Assembly (NCBI RefSeq): GCF_051020955.1
Contig: NW_027476685.1
Span: 1-64,000, forward strand
Source: Megalopta genalis
Lineage: Eukaryota > Arthropoda > Insecta > Hymenoptera > Halictidae
Direction: 5' to 3'
Length of the DNA: 64,000 bases
Part shown: positions 38,516 to 52,650 of the stretch, one piece after another
How positions within the stretch are numbered: the first letter of the stretch is position 1
Layout of the letters: every line of letters starts with the position of its first letter
Notes under the pieces: model-generated
Database searches by the model: none
What the model was told of the DNA's origin: nothing
What the model saw: the letters and a program-made list of their open reading frames with translations, nothing else
Translations under genes and position numbers: made by a program

Positions 38516-41500
38516 GCGATACACATGATTTAGCTTCAAATACTTGTGATATACATGATTTTGCTTCAGCTGCATGCGAAACAAACGATTTAGCTTCACA
38601 CCCATGGGAAACACATGATTCAACTTCAAATCAATGCGAAGTAGAAGGCTTAGCATAAAATCCATGCAACACAAATTATTTAGTTTCTTATACTTGCGAT
38701 ATAAGTGATATAGCTTCAAATGCAGGCGAAACACACGAGTGAGCTTTAAATCCAAGCGTAACACATGATTCAACTTCAAACCAATGGGAAGTAGAAGATT
38801 TACCTACAAATCCATGCGAAACAAATGGTTTAGCTTCAAATCAATGCGAAATAGAAGGCTTAGCATCAAATCCATGCGACACAAATTATTTAGCTTCACA
38901 TACTTGCGATGTAAGTGATATAGCTTCAAATGCAGGCGAAACACACGAGTGAGCTTTAAATCCAAGCGTAACACATGATTCAACTTCAAACCAATGGGAA
39001 GTAGAAGATTTACCTTCAAATACATGCGAAACAAATGGTTTAGCTTCAAATACTTGTGATATACATGATTTAGCTTCAACTGCATGCGAAACAAACGAGT
39101 TAGCTTCAAATCCAAGCGAAACACATGATTTAGCTTCAAATCAATTCGAAGTAGAGCTTAGCTTCAACTCCATGCGAAACGAATGATTGAGCTTCAAATA
39201 CTTGCGAATATATGTGATATATCTTCAAATGCAGGCGAAATATACGAGTGACCTTTAGATCCAAGCGTAAGACATGATTTAACTCCAAATCAATGCGAAG
39301 TAGGAGATTTACCTTCAAATCCATGCGAAACAAATGGTTTAGCTTCAAATCAATGCGAAATAGAAGGCTTAGCATCAAATCCATGCGACACAAATTATTT
39401 AGCTTCATATTCTTGCGATTTAAGTGATATAGCTTCAAATGCAGTCGAAGTAAACGAGTTAGCTTCAAATCCATGCAAAACACATGAATAAGCTTCAAAT
39501 GCATGCGAAACACATGATTTAGGTTCAAATCAATGCGAAGTAGAAGGTTTAGCTTCAAATACTTGTGATATACATGAAATAGATTCAACTGCATGCGATA
39601 CCAACGAGTTATCTTAAAATCCATGCGGAGCACATGATTTGGCTTCAGATCAATGCGAAGTGGAAGGCTTAGCATCAAATCCAAGCGAAACAAATGAATT
39701 AGCTTCAAATACTTGTGATATACATGATTTAGCTTCAACTGCATGCGAAACAAACGAGTTAGCATCAAATCCAAGCGAAACACATGATTTAGCTTCAAAT
39801 CAATGCGAAATAGAAGCCTTAGCATCAAATCCATGCGACACAAATTATTTAGCTTCATATACATGTGATACAAGTGATATAGCTTCAAATGCAGGCGAAA
39901 CACACGAGTGAGCTTTAAATCCAAGCGTAACACATGATTCAACTTCAAATCAATGGGAAGTAGAAGGCTTAGCATCAAATTCATGCAACACAAATTATTT
40001 AGCTTCTTATACTTGCGATATAAGTGATATAGCTTCAAAAGCAGGCGAAACAAACGAGTGATCTTCAAATCCAAGCGTAACACATGATTTAACTTCAAAT
40101 GAATGGGAAGTAGAAGGCTTAGCATCAAGACCATGCAACACAAGTTATTTAGCTTCTCATACTTGCGATATAAGTGATCTAGCTTCAAATGCAGGCGAAA
40201 CACACGAGTGAGCTTTAAATCCAAGCGTAACACATGATTCAACTTCAAACCAATGGGAAGTAGAAGATTTACCTTCAAATACATGCGAAACAAATGGTTT
40301 AGCTTCAAATACTTGTGATATACATGATTTAGCTTGAACTGCATGCGAAACAAACGAGTTAGCTTCAAATCCAAGCGAAACACATTTCAAATCAATACGA
40401 AGTAGAAGGCTTAGCTTCAAATCCATGCGAAACGAATGATTGAGCTTCAAATACTTGCGAATATATGTGATATATCTTCAATGCAGGCGAAATATACGAG
40501 TGAGCTTTAGATCCAAGCGTAAGACATGATTTAACTCCAAATCAATGCGAAGTAGGAGATTTAACTTCGAATCCATGCGAAACAAATGGTTTAGCTTCAA
40601 ATCAATGCGAAATAGAAGGCTTAGCATCAAATCCCATGCGACACAAATTATTTAGCCTTCATATTTCTTGCGATTTAAGTGATATAGCTTCAAAATGCAG
40701 TCGAAGTAAACGAGTTAGCTTCAAATCCATGCAAAACACATGAATAAGCTTCAAATGCATGCGAAACACATGATTTAGGTTCAAATCAATGCGAAGTAGA
40801 AGGTTTAGCTTCAAATACATTGTGATATACATTGAAATAGATTCAACTGCAAGCGATACCAACGAGTTATCTTAAAATCCATGCGGAGCACATGATTTGG
40901 CTTCAGATCAATGCGAAGTCGGAAGGCTTAGCATCAAATCCAAGCGAAACAAATGAATTAGCTTCAAATACTTGTGATATACATGATTTAGCTTCAACTG
41001 CATGCGAAACAAACGAGTTAGCATCAATCCAAGCGAAACACATGATTTAGCTTCAAATCAATGCGAAATAGAAGCCTTAGCATCAAATCCATGCGACACA
41101 AATTATTTAGCTTCATATACATGTGATACAAGTGATATAGCTTCAAATGCAGGCGAAACACACCGAGTGAGCTTTAAATCAAGCGTAACACATGATTCAA
41201 CTTCAAATCAATGGGAAGTAGAAGGCTTAGCATCAAATTCATGCAACACAAATTATTTAGCTTCTTATACTTGCGATATAAGTGATATAGCTTCAAAAGC
41301 AGGCGAAACAAACGAGTGATCTTCAAATCCAAGCGTAACACATGATTTAACTTCAAATGAATGGGAAGTAGAAGGCTTAGCATCAAGACCATGCAACACA
41401 AGTTATTTAGCTTCTCATACTTGCGATATAAGTGATCTAGCTTCAAATGGCAGGCAAAACCAACGAGTGAGCTTTAAATCCAAGCGTAACACATGATTTA

Positions 41501-44500
41501 ACTTCAAATCAATGGGGATTGTAGAAGAATTTACCTTCAAATCCATGCGAAACAAATGGTTAGCTTCAAATAATTGTGATATACATGATTTAGCTTCACT
41601 GCATGCGAAACAAACGAGTTAGCTTCAATCCAAGCGAAACACATGATTTAGCTTCAAATCAATGCGAAATAGAAGGCTTAGCATCAAATCCAAGCGACAC
41701 AAATTATTTAGCTTCATATACATGCGATTCAAGCGATATAGCTTCAAGTGCATGCGAAACAAACGAGTTAGCTTCATATCCAAGTGAGACACATGACTTA
41801 GCTCCAAATCAATTCGAAGTAGAAGGCTTAGCTTCAAATCCATGCGAATCAAATGGTTCAGCTTCAAACACTTGTGATATACATGATTATGCTTCAGCTG
41901 CATGCGAAACAAACGATTTAGCTTCACACCCAAGGGAAACACATGATTTAACTTCAAATCAATGCGAAGTAGAAGGCTTAGCATCAAATCCATGGAACAC
42001 ATATTATTTAGCTTCCTTACTTGCGTTACAAGTGATATAGCTTCAAATGCATGCGAACAAACGAGTGAGCTTTAAATCCAAGGGTAACACATGATTTAAC
42101 TTCAAATCAATGGGAAGTAGAAGATTTACCTTCAAATACATGCGAAACAAATGGTTTAGCTTCAAATACTTGTGATATACATGATTTAGCTTCAACTGCA
42201 TGCGAAACACATGATTTAGCCTCAAATCAATGCAAACAGAAGCCTTAGCATCAAATCCATGCGACACAAATTATTTAACTTCATATACTTGCGATATAAG
42301 TGATATAGCTTCAAATGCAGGCGAAACACACGAGTGAGCTTTAAATCCAAGCGTAACACATGATTTAACTTCAAATCAGTGGGAAGTAGATTTACCTTCA
42401 AATCCATGCGAAACAAATGGTTTAGCTACAAATACTGGTGATATACATGATTTATCTTCAACTGCATGCGAATCAAACGAGTTAGCTTCAAATCCAAGCG
42501 AAACACATGATTTAGCTTCAAATCAATTCGAAATAGAAGGCTTAAGCTTCAAATCCATGCGAAACGAATGATTGAGCTTCAAATACTTGCGAATATATGT
42601 GATATATCTTCAAATGCAGGCGAAATATACGAGTGAGCTTTAGATCCAAGCGTAATACATGATTTAACTCAAATCAATGCGAAGTAGGAGATTTACCTTC
42701 AAATCCATGCGAAACAAATGGTTTAGCTTCAAATCAATGCGAAATAGAAGGCTTAGCATCAAATCCAAGCGACACAAATTATTTAGCTTCTATTCTTGCG
42801 ATTTAAGTGATATAGCTTCAAATGCAGTCGAAGGTAAAACGAGTTAGCTTCAAATCCATGCAAAAACACATGAATAAGCTTCAATGCATGCGAAACACAT
42901 GATTTAGGTTCAAATCAATGCGAAGTAGAAGGTTTAGCTTCAAATACTTGTGATATACATGAAATAGATTCAACTGCATGCGATACCAACGAGTTATCCT
43001 TAAAATCCATGCGGAGCACATGATTTGGCTTCAGATCAATGCGAAGTGGAAGGCTTAGCATCAAATCCAAGCGAAACAAAATGAATTAGCTTCAAATACT
43101 TGTGATATACATGATTAGCTTCAACTGCATGCGAACAAACGAGTTAGCATCAAATCCAAGCGAAACACATGATTTAGCTTCAAATCAATGCGAAATAGAA
43201 GCCTTAGCATCAAATCCATGCGACACAAATTATTTAGCTTCATATACATGTGATACAAGTGATATAGCTTCAAATGCAGGCGAAACACACGGTGAGCTTT
43301 AAATCCAAGCGTAACACATGATTCAACTTCAAATCAATGGGAAGTAGAAGGCTTAGCATCAAATTCATGCAACACAAATTATTTAGCTTCTTATACTTGC
43401 GATATAAGTGATATAGCTTCAAAAGCAGGCGAAACAAACGAGTGATCTTCAAATCCAAGCGTAACACATGATTTAACTTCAAATGAATGGGAAGTAGAAG
43501 GCTTAGCATCAAGACCATGCAACACAAGTTATTTAGCTTCTCATACTTGCGATATAAGTGATCTAGCTTCAAATGCAGGCGAAACACACGAGTGAGCTTT
43601 AATCCAAGCGTAACACATGATTCAACTTCAAACCAATGGGAAGTAGAAGATTTACCTTCAAATACATGCGAAACAAATGGTTTAGCTTCAAATACTTGTG
43701 ATATACATGATTTAGCTTGAACTGCATGCGAAACAAACGAGTTAGCTTCAAATCCAAGCGAAACACATGATTTAGCTTCAAATCAATACGAAGTAGAAGG
43801 GCTTAGCTTCAAATCCATGCGAAACGAATGATTGAGCTTCAAATACTTGCGAATATATGTGATATATCTTCAAATGCAGGCGAATATACGAGTGAGCTTT
43901 AGATCCAAGCGTAAGACATGATTTAACCTCCAAATCAATGCGAAGTAGGAGATTTACCTTCGAATCCATGCGAAACAAATGGTTTAGCTTCAAATCAATG
44001 CGAAATAGAAGGCTTAGCATCAAATCCATGCGACACAAATTATTTAGCTTCATATTCTTGCGATTTAAGTGATATAGCTTCAAATGCAGTCGAAGTAAAC
44101 GAGTTAGCTTCAAATCCATGCAAAACACATGAATAAGCTTCAAATGCATGCGAAACCACATGATTTAGGTTCAAATCAATGCGAAGTAGAAGGTTTAGCT
44201 TCAAATACTTGTGATATACATGAAATAGATTCAACTGCATGCGATATCCAACGAGTTATCTTAAAATCCATGCGAGCACATGATTTGGCTTCAGATCAAT
44301 GCGAAGTGGAAGGCTTAGCATCAAATCCAAGCGAAACAAATGAATTAGCTTCAAATACTTGTGATATACATGATTTAGCTTCAACTGCATGCGAAACAAA
44401 CGAGTTAGCATCAAATCCAAGCGAAACACATGATTTAGCTTCAAATCAATGCGAAATAGAAGCCTTAGCATCAAATCCATGCGACACAAAATTATTTAGC

Positions 44501-47500
44501 TTCATATACATGTGATACAAGTGATATAGCTTCAAATGCAGGCGAAACACACGAGTGAGCTTTAAATCCAAGCGTAACACATGATTCAACTTCAAATCAA
44601 TGGGAAGTAGAAGGCTTAGCATCAAATTCATGCAACACAAATTATTTAGCTTCTTATACTTGCGATATAAGTGATATAGCTTCAAAAGCAGGCGAAACAA
44701 ACGAGTGATCTCAAATCCAAGCGTAACACATGATTTAACTTCAAATGAATGGGAAGTAGAAGGCTTAGCATCAAGACCATGCAACACAAGTTATTTAGCT
44801 TCTCATACTTGCGATATAAGTGATCTAGCTTCAAATGCAGGCAAAACAAACGAGTGAGCTTTAAATCCAAGCGTAACACATGATTTAACTTCAAATCAAT
44901 GGATGTAGAAGATTTACCTTCAAATCCATGCGAAACAAATGGTTTAGCTTCAAATAATTGTGATATACATGATTTAGCTTCAACTGCATGCGAAACAAAC
45001 GAGTTAGCTTCAATCCAAGCGAAACACATGATTTAGCTTCAAATCAATGCGAAATAGAAGGCTTAGCATCAAATCCAAGCGACACAAATTATTTAGCTTC
45101 ATATACATGCGATTCAAGCGATATAGCTTCAAATGCATGCGAAACAAACGAGTGAGCTTTAAATCCAAGCGTAACACATGATTTAACCTTCAAATCAATG
45201 GGAAGTAGAAGATTTACCTTCAAATACATGCGAAACAAATGGTTTAGCTTCAAATACTTGTGATATACATGATTTAGCTTCAACTGCATGCGAAACACAT
45301 GATTTAGCCTCAAATCAATGCAAATAGAAGCCTTAGCATCAAATCCATGCGACACAAATTATTTAAACTTCATATACTTGCGATATAAGTGATATAGCTT
45401 CAAATGCAGGCGAAACACACGAGTGAGCTTTAAATCCAAGCGTAACACATGATTTAACTTCAAATCAGTGGGAAGTAGATTTACCTTCAAATCCATGCGA
45501 AACAAATGGTTTAGCTACAAATACTGGTGATATACATGATTTATCTTCAACTGCATGCGAATCAAACGAGTTAGCTTCAAATCCAAGCGTAACACATGAT
45601 TTAACTTCAAATCAATGCGAAGTAGAAGATTTAGGTTCAAATACATGCGAAACAAATGGTTTAGCTTCAAATACTTGTGATATACATGATTTATTTTCAA
45701 CCGCATGCGAAACAAACGAGTTAGCTTCATATCCAAGTGAAACACATGATTTAGCTTCAAATCAATGCGAAATAGAAGGCTTAGCATCAATCCAAGCGAC
45801 ACAAATTATTTAGCTTCATATACATGCGATTCAAGCGATATAGCTTCAAATGCAGGCGAAACACACGAGTGAGCTTTAAATCCAAGCCTAACACATGATT
45901 TAACTTCAAATCAATGGGAAGTAGATTTACCTCCGAATCCATGCGAAACAAATGGTTTAGCTTCAAATGCTTGTGATATACATGATTTAGCTTGAACTGC
46001 ATGCGAAACAAACGAGTTAGCTTCAAATCCAAGCGAAACACATGATTTAGCTTCAAATCAATACGAAGTAGAAGGCTTAGCTTCAAATCCATGCGAAACG
46101 AATGAATGAGCTTCAAATACTTGCGAATATATGTGATATATCTTCAAATGCAGGCGAAACAAACGAGTTAGCTTCAAATCCAAGCGAAACACATGATTTA
46201 GCTTCAAATCAATGCGAAGTAGGAGATTTACATTCAAATCCCATGCGAAACAAATGGTTTAGCATCAAATACTTGTGATATACATGATTTAGCTTCAACT
46301 GCATGCGAAACAAACGAGTTAGCTTCAAATCCAAGCGAAACACATGATTTAGCTTCAAATCAATGCGAAATAGAAGGCTTAGCATCAAATCCAAGCGACA
46401 CAAATTATTTAGCTTCATATACATGCGATTCAAGCGATATAGCTTCAAATGCAGGCGAAACACACGAGTGAGCTTTAAAATCCAAGCGTAACACATGATT
46501 TAACTTCAAATCAATGGGATGTAGAAGATTTACCTTCAAATCATGCGAAACAAATGGTTTAGCTTCAAATCAATGGGAAGTAGAAGGCTTAGCATCAAAT
46601 TCATGCAACACAAATTATTTAGCTTCTTATACTTGCGATATAAGTGATATAGCTTCAAAACCAGGCGAAAACAAACGAGTGATCTTCAAATCCAAGCGTA
46701 ACACATGATTTAACTTCAAATGAATGGGAAGTAGATTTACCTCCGAATCCATGCGAAACAAATGGTTTAGCTTCAAATGCTTGTGATATACATGATTTAG
46801 CTTGAACTGCATGCGAAACAAACGAGTTAGCTTCAAATCCAAGCGAAACACATGATTTAGCTTCAAATCAATACGAAGTAGAAAGGCTTAGCTTCAAATC
46901 CATGCCGAAACGAATGAATGAGCTTCAAATACTTGCGAATATATGTGATATATCTTCAAATGCAGGCGAAACAAACGAGTGAGCTTTAGATCCAAGCGTA
47001 ACACATGATTTAACTTCAAATCAATGCGAAGTAGGAGATTTACATTCAAATCCATGCGAAACAAATGGTTTAGCATCAAATACTTGTGATATACATGATT
47101 TAGCTTCAACTGCATGCGAAACAACGAGTTAGCTTCAAATCCAAGCGAAACACATGATTTAGCTTCAAATCAATGCGAAATAGAAGGCTTAGCATCAAAT
47201 CCAAGCGACACAAATTATTTAGCTTCATATACATGCGATTCAAGCGATATAGCTTCAAATGCAGGCGAAACACACGAGTGAGCTTTAAATCCAAGCGTAA
47301 CACATGATTTAACTTCAAATCAATGGGATGTAGAAGATTTACCTTCAAATCCATGCGAAACAAATGGTTTAGCTTCAAATCAATGGGAAGTAGAAGGCTT
47401 AGCATCAAATTCATGCAACACAAATTATTTAGCTTCTTATACTTGCGATATAAGTGATATAGCTTCAAAACCAGGCGAAACAAACGAGTGATCTTCAATC

Positions 47501-50500
47501 CAAGCGTAAACACATGATTTAACTTCAAATGAATGGGAAGTAGAAGGCTTAGCATCAAATCCATGCAACACCAAGTTATTTAGCTTCTCATACTTGCGAT
47601 ATAAGTGATCTAGCTTCAAATGCAGGCGAAACAAACGAGTGAGCTTTAAATCCAAGCGTAACACATGATTTAACTTCAAATCAATGGGATGTAGAAGATT
47701 TACCTTCAAATCCATGCGAAACAAATGGTTTAGCTTCAAATACTTGTGATATACATGATTTATCTTCAAGTGCATGCGAAACAAACGAGTTAGCTTCATA
47801 TCCAAGTGAGACACATGACTTAGCTCCAAATCAATTCGAAGTAGAAGGCTTAGCTTCAAATCCATTGCGAATCAAATGGTTCAGCTTCAAACACTTGTGA
47901 TATACATGATTTTGCTTCAGCTGCATGCGAAACAAACGATTTAGCTTCACACCCAAGGGAAACACATGATTTAACTTCAAAATCAATGCGAAGTAGAAGG
48001 CTTAGCATCAAATCCATGGAACACATATTATTTAGCTTCCTATTACTTGCGATACAAGTGATATAGCTTCAAATGCATGCGAAACAAACGAGTGAGCTTT
48101 AAATCCAAGGGTAACACATGATTTAACTTCAAATCAGGTGGAAGTAGATTTACCTTCAAATCCATGCGAAACAAATGGTTTAGCTACAAATACTGGTGAT
48201 ATACATGATTTATCTTCAACTGCATGCGAATCAAACGAGTTAGCTTCAAATCCAAGCGTAACACATGATTTAACTTCAAATCAATGCGAAGTAGAAGATT
48301 TAGGTTCAAATACATGCGAAACAAATGGTTAGCTTCAAATACTTGTGATATACATGATTTATTTTCAACCGCATGCGAAACAAACGAGTTAGCTTCATAT
48401 CCAAGTGAAACACATGATTTAGCTTCAAATCAATGCGAAATAGAAGGCTTAGCATCAAATCCAAGCGACACAAATTATTTAGACTTCATATACATGCGAT
48501 TCAAGCGATATAGCTTCAAATGCAGGCGAAACACACGAGTGAGCTTTAAAATCCAAGCCTAACACATGATTTAACTTCAAATCAATGGGAAGTAGATTTA
48601 CCTCCGAATCCATGCGAAACAAATGGTTTAGCTTCAAATGCTTGTGATATACATGATTTAGCTTGAACTCGCATGCGAAACAAACGAGTTAGCTTCAAAT
48701 CCAAGCGAAACCACATGATTTAGCTTCAAATCAATGCGAAGTAGGAGACTTTACATTCAAATCCATGCGAAACAAATGGTTTAGCATCAAATACTTGTGA
48801 TATACATGATTTAGCTTCAACTGCATGCGAAACAAACGAGTTAGCTTCAAATCCAAGCGAAACACATGATTTAGCTTCAAATCAATGCGAAATAGAAGGC
48901 TTAGCATCAAATCCAAGCGGACACAAATTATTTAGCTTCATATACATGCGATTCAAGCGATATAGCTTCAAATGCAGGCCGAAACACACGAGTGAGCTTT
49001 AAATCCAAGCGTAACCACATGATTTAACTTCAAATCAATGGGATGTAGAAGATTTACCTTCAAATCCATGCGAAACAAATGGTTTAGCTTCAAATCAATG
49101 GGAAGTAGAAGGCTTAGCATCAAATTCATGCAACACAAATTATTTAGCTTCTTATACTTGCGATATAAGTGATATAGCTTCAAAACCAGGCGAAACAAAC
49201 GAGTGATCTTCAAATCCAAGCGTAACACATGATTTAACTTCAAATGAATGGGAAGTAGAAGGCTTAGCATCAAATCCATGCAACACAAGTTATTTAGCTT
49301 CTCATACTTGCGATATAAGTGATCTAGCTTCAAATGCAGGCGAAACAAACGAGTGAGCTTTAAATCCAAGCGTAACACATGATTTAACTTCAAATCAATG
49401 GGATGTAGAAGATTTACCTTCAAATCCATGCGAAACAAATGGTTTAGCTTCAAATACTTGTGATATACATGATTTATCTTCAAGTGCATGCGAAACAAAC
49501 GAGTTAGCTTCATATCCAAGTGAGACACATGACTTAGCTCCAAATCAATTCGAAGTAGAAGGCTTAGCTTCAAATCCATGCGAATCGAATGGTTCAGCTT
49601 CAAACACTTGTGATATACATGATTTTGCTTCAGCTGCATGCGAAACAAACGATTTAGCTTCACACCCAAGGGAAACACATGATTTAACTTCAAATCAATG
49701 CGAAGTAGAAGGCTTAGCATCAAATCCATGGAACACATATTATTTAGCTTCCTATACTTGCGATACAAGTGATATAGCTTCAAATGCATGCGAAACAAAC
49801 GAGTGAGCTTTAAATCCAAGGGTAACACATGATTTAACTTCAAATCAATGGGAAGTAGAAGATTTACCTTCAAATACATGCGAAACAAATGGTTTAGCTT
49901 CAAATACTTGTGATATACATGATTTAGCTTCAACTGCATGCGAAACACATGATTTAGCCTCAAATCAATGCAAATAGAAGCCTTAGCATCAAATCCATGC
50001 GACACAAATTATTTAACTTCATATACTTGCGATATAAGTGATATAGCTTCAAATGCAGGCGAAACACACGAGTGAGCTTTAAATCCAAGCGTAACACATG
50101 ATTTAACTTCAAATCAGTGGGAAGTAGATTTACCTTCAAATCCATGCGAAACAAATGGTTTAGCTACAAATACTGGTGATATACATGATTTATCTTCAAC
50201 TGCATGCGAATCAAACGAGTTAGCTTCAAATCCAAGCGAAACACATGATTTAGCTTCAAATCAATTCGAAATAGAAGGCTTAGCTTCAAATCCATGCGAA
50301 ACGAATGATTGAGCTTCAAATACTTGCGAATATATGTGATATATCTTCAAATGCAGGCGAAATATACGAGTGAGCTTTAGATCCAAGCGTAATACATGAT
50401 TTAACTTCAAATCAATGCGAAGTAGGAGATTTACCTTCAAATCCATGCGAAACAAATGGTTTAGCTTCAAATCAATGCGAAATAGAAGGCTTAGCATCAA

Positions 50501-52650
50501 ATCCAAGCGACACAAATTATTTAGCTTCATATTCTTGCGATTTAAGCGATATAGCTTCAAATGCAGTCGAAGTAAACGAGTTAGCTTCAAATCCATGCAA
50601 AACACATGAATAAGCTTCAAATGCATGCGAAACACATGATTTAGGTTCAAATCAATGCGAAGTAGAAGGTTTAGCTTCAAATCCAAGCGAAACAAATGGA
50701 TTAGCTTCAAATACTTGTGAATATATGTGATATAGCTTCTAATGCAGGCGAAACAAACGAGTTAGCTTCAAAGCCATGCAAAACGAATGATTTAGCTTCA
50801 AATACTTGCGGTATAAATGAAACAGCTTCAAATGCGGGCGAAACAATCGAGTTAGCTTCAAATCAATGCCAAGTAGAAGGATTATCTTCAAATCCATGCG
50901 AAACAAATGGTTTAGCTCTATATACTTGTGATATACATGATTTAGCTTCAACTGCATGCGAAACAAACGAGTTAGCGTCAAATCCAAACGAAACACGATG
51001 ATTTAGCTTCAAATCAATGCGAAATAGAAGGCTTGGCATCAAATCCAGGCGACACAAATTATTTAGCTTCATATACATGTGATACAAGTGATATAGCTTC
51101 AAATGCAGGCGAAACACACCGAGTGAGCTTTAAATCCAAGCGTAACACATGATTCAACTTAAAATCAATGGGAAGTAGAAGGCTTAGCATCAAATTCATG
51201 CAACACAAATTATTTAGCTTCTTATACTTGCGATATAAGTGATATAGCTTCAAAAGCAGGCGAAACAAACGAGTGATCTTCAAATCCAAGCGTAACACAT
51301 GATTTAACTTCAAATGAAATGGGAAGTAGAAGGCTTAGCATCAAATCCATGCAACACAAGTTATTTAGCTTCTCATACTTGCGATATAAGTGATCTAGCT
51401 TCAAATGCAGGCGAAAACAAACGAGTGAGCTTTAAATCCAAGCGTAACACATGATTTAACTTCAAATCAATGGGATGTAGAAGATTTACCTTCAAATCCA
51501 TGCGAAACAAATGGTTTAGCTTCAAATACTTGTGATATACATGATTTAGCTTGAACTGCATGCGAAACAAACGAGTTAGCTTCAAATCCAAGCGAAACAC
51601 ATGATTTTAGCTTCAAATCAATTCGAAGTAGAAGGCTTAGCTTCAAATCCATGCGAAACGAATGAATGAGCTTCAAATACTTGCGAATATATGTGATATA
51701 TCTTCAAATGCAGGCGAAACAAACGAGTGAGCTTTAGATCCAAGCGTAACACATGATTTAACTTCAAATCAATGCGAAGTAGGAGATTTACATTCAAATC
51801 CATGCGAAACAAATGGTTTAGCATCAAATACTTGTGATATACATGATTTAGCTTCAACTGCATGCGAAACAAACGAGTTAGCTTCAAATCCAAGCGAAAC
51901 ACATGATTTAGCTTCAAATCAATGCGAAGTAGACGACTTAGCTTCAAATGCATGCGGAAACAAATGGTTTTACCCTTCGAATACTTGAGATATAATTGAA
52001 ACAGCTTCCAATGCAGGCGATACAATCGAGTTAGCTTCAAATCTATACGAAACACATGATTTAGCTTCAAATCCATGCGACGCACTATGATTTAGATGCA
52101 AATACTTGCGATATAAGCGATATAGCTTCAAATACAGGCGAAACAAACGAGTTAGCTACAAATCCATGTGAAACACATGATTTAGATTCAAATTCATCGC
52201 GAAACACATCGTTTAGCTTCAAATGCATGGCAAAACAAACGAGTTAGCTTCAAATCATGCGAAACACATGATTTAGCTTCAAATCAATGCGTACTAGAAG
52301 GCTTGGTTTCAAATCCGTGCGAAACAACTGGTTTGGCTTCAATTACTTGTGATATACATAATTTAACTTAAGCTGCATGCGAAACACACTAGTTAGATTC
52401 AAATCCATGCGAAACATATGATTTAACTTCAAATCAATGCGAAGTAGAAGGCTTAGCTTCAAATCCAAGCGACACAAACTATTAGCTTCAAATACTTGTG
52501 ATATAATTGATATAGCTTCAAATGCAGGCGAAACAAACGAGTTAGCATTCACTCTATTGCGAAACACATGTTTTAGCTTAAAATTCAAATGCGAAGCAGA
52601 AGGCTTAGCTTCAAATCCATGCGAAAACACATGATTTGGATGCAAATCAA
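38516..52650. repeat. Type B block 2, partly indel-rich
   Basis: This block has the same unit vocabulary and pentamer order as 23,181-33,290. Copies of a roughly 1.26-kb segment between gcgaatatatgtg units recur (39,201 to 40,454 and 42,595 to 43,855). From about 40,385 to 49,020, and again from 50,991, many units carry single-base insertions or deletions relative to otherwise identical copies. The interval 49,021-50,990 is nearly free of them. The block passes through diverged units at about 51,926-52,640 and then into type A. Confidence 0.75.
40385..49020. other. Zone dense in single-base indels relative to sister copies
   Basis: Compared with near-identical copies elsewhere, this stretch has frequent one-base insertions (atcccatgcg at 40,633, tagccttc at 40,65x, tcaaaatgcag at 40,69x, acaccgag at 41,161, cttaagcttc at 42,541) and deletions (tcaatccaag at 41,03x, gcgaacaaacg at 43,13x, tcaatccaagc at 45,01x). 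Many lie in or next to homopolymers. They break all reading frames and produce short open frames. A second dense stretch is 50,991-52,990, and sparser deletions continue to 58,560. Inference: uncorrected long-read consensus error is likelier than true decay. Confidence 0.7.

Noticed and set aside
40385..49020. Pseudogenisation of a type B coding segment through frameshifts
   Set aside because: The frameshifts stop abruptly at 49,021, are enriched at homopolymers, and affect near-identical copies unequally. Consensus error explains this more simply.
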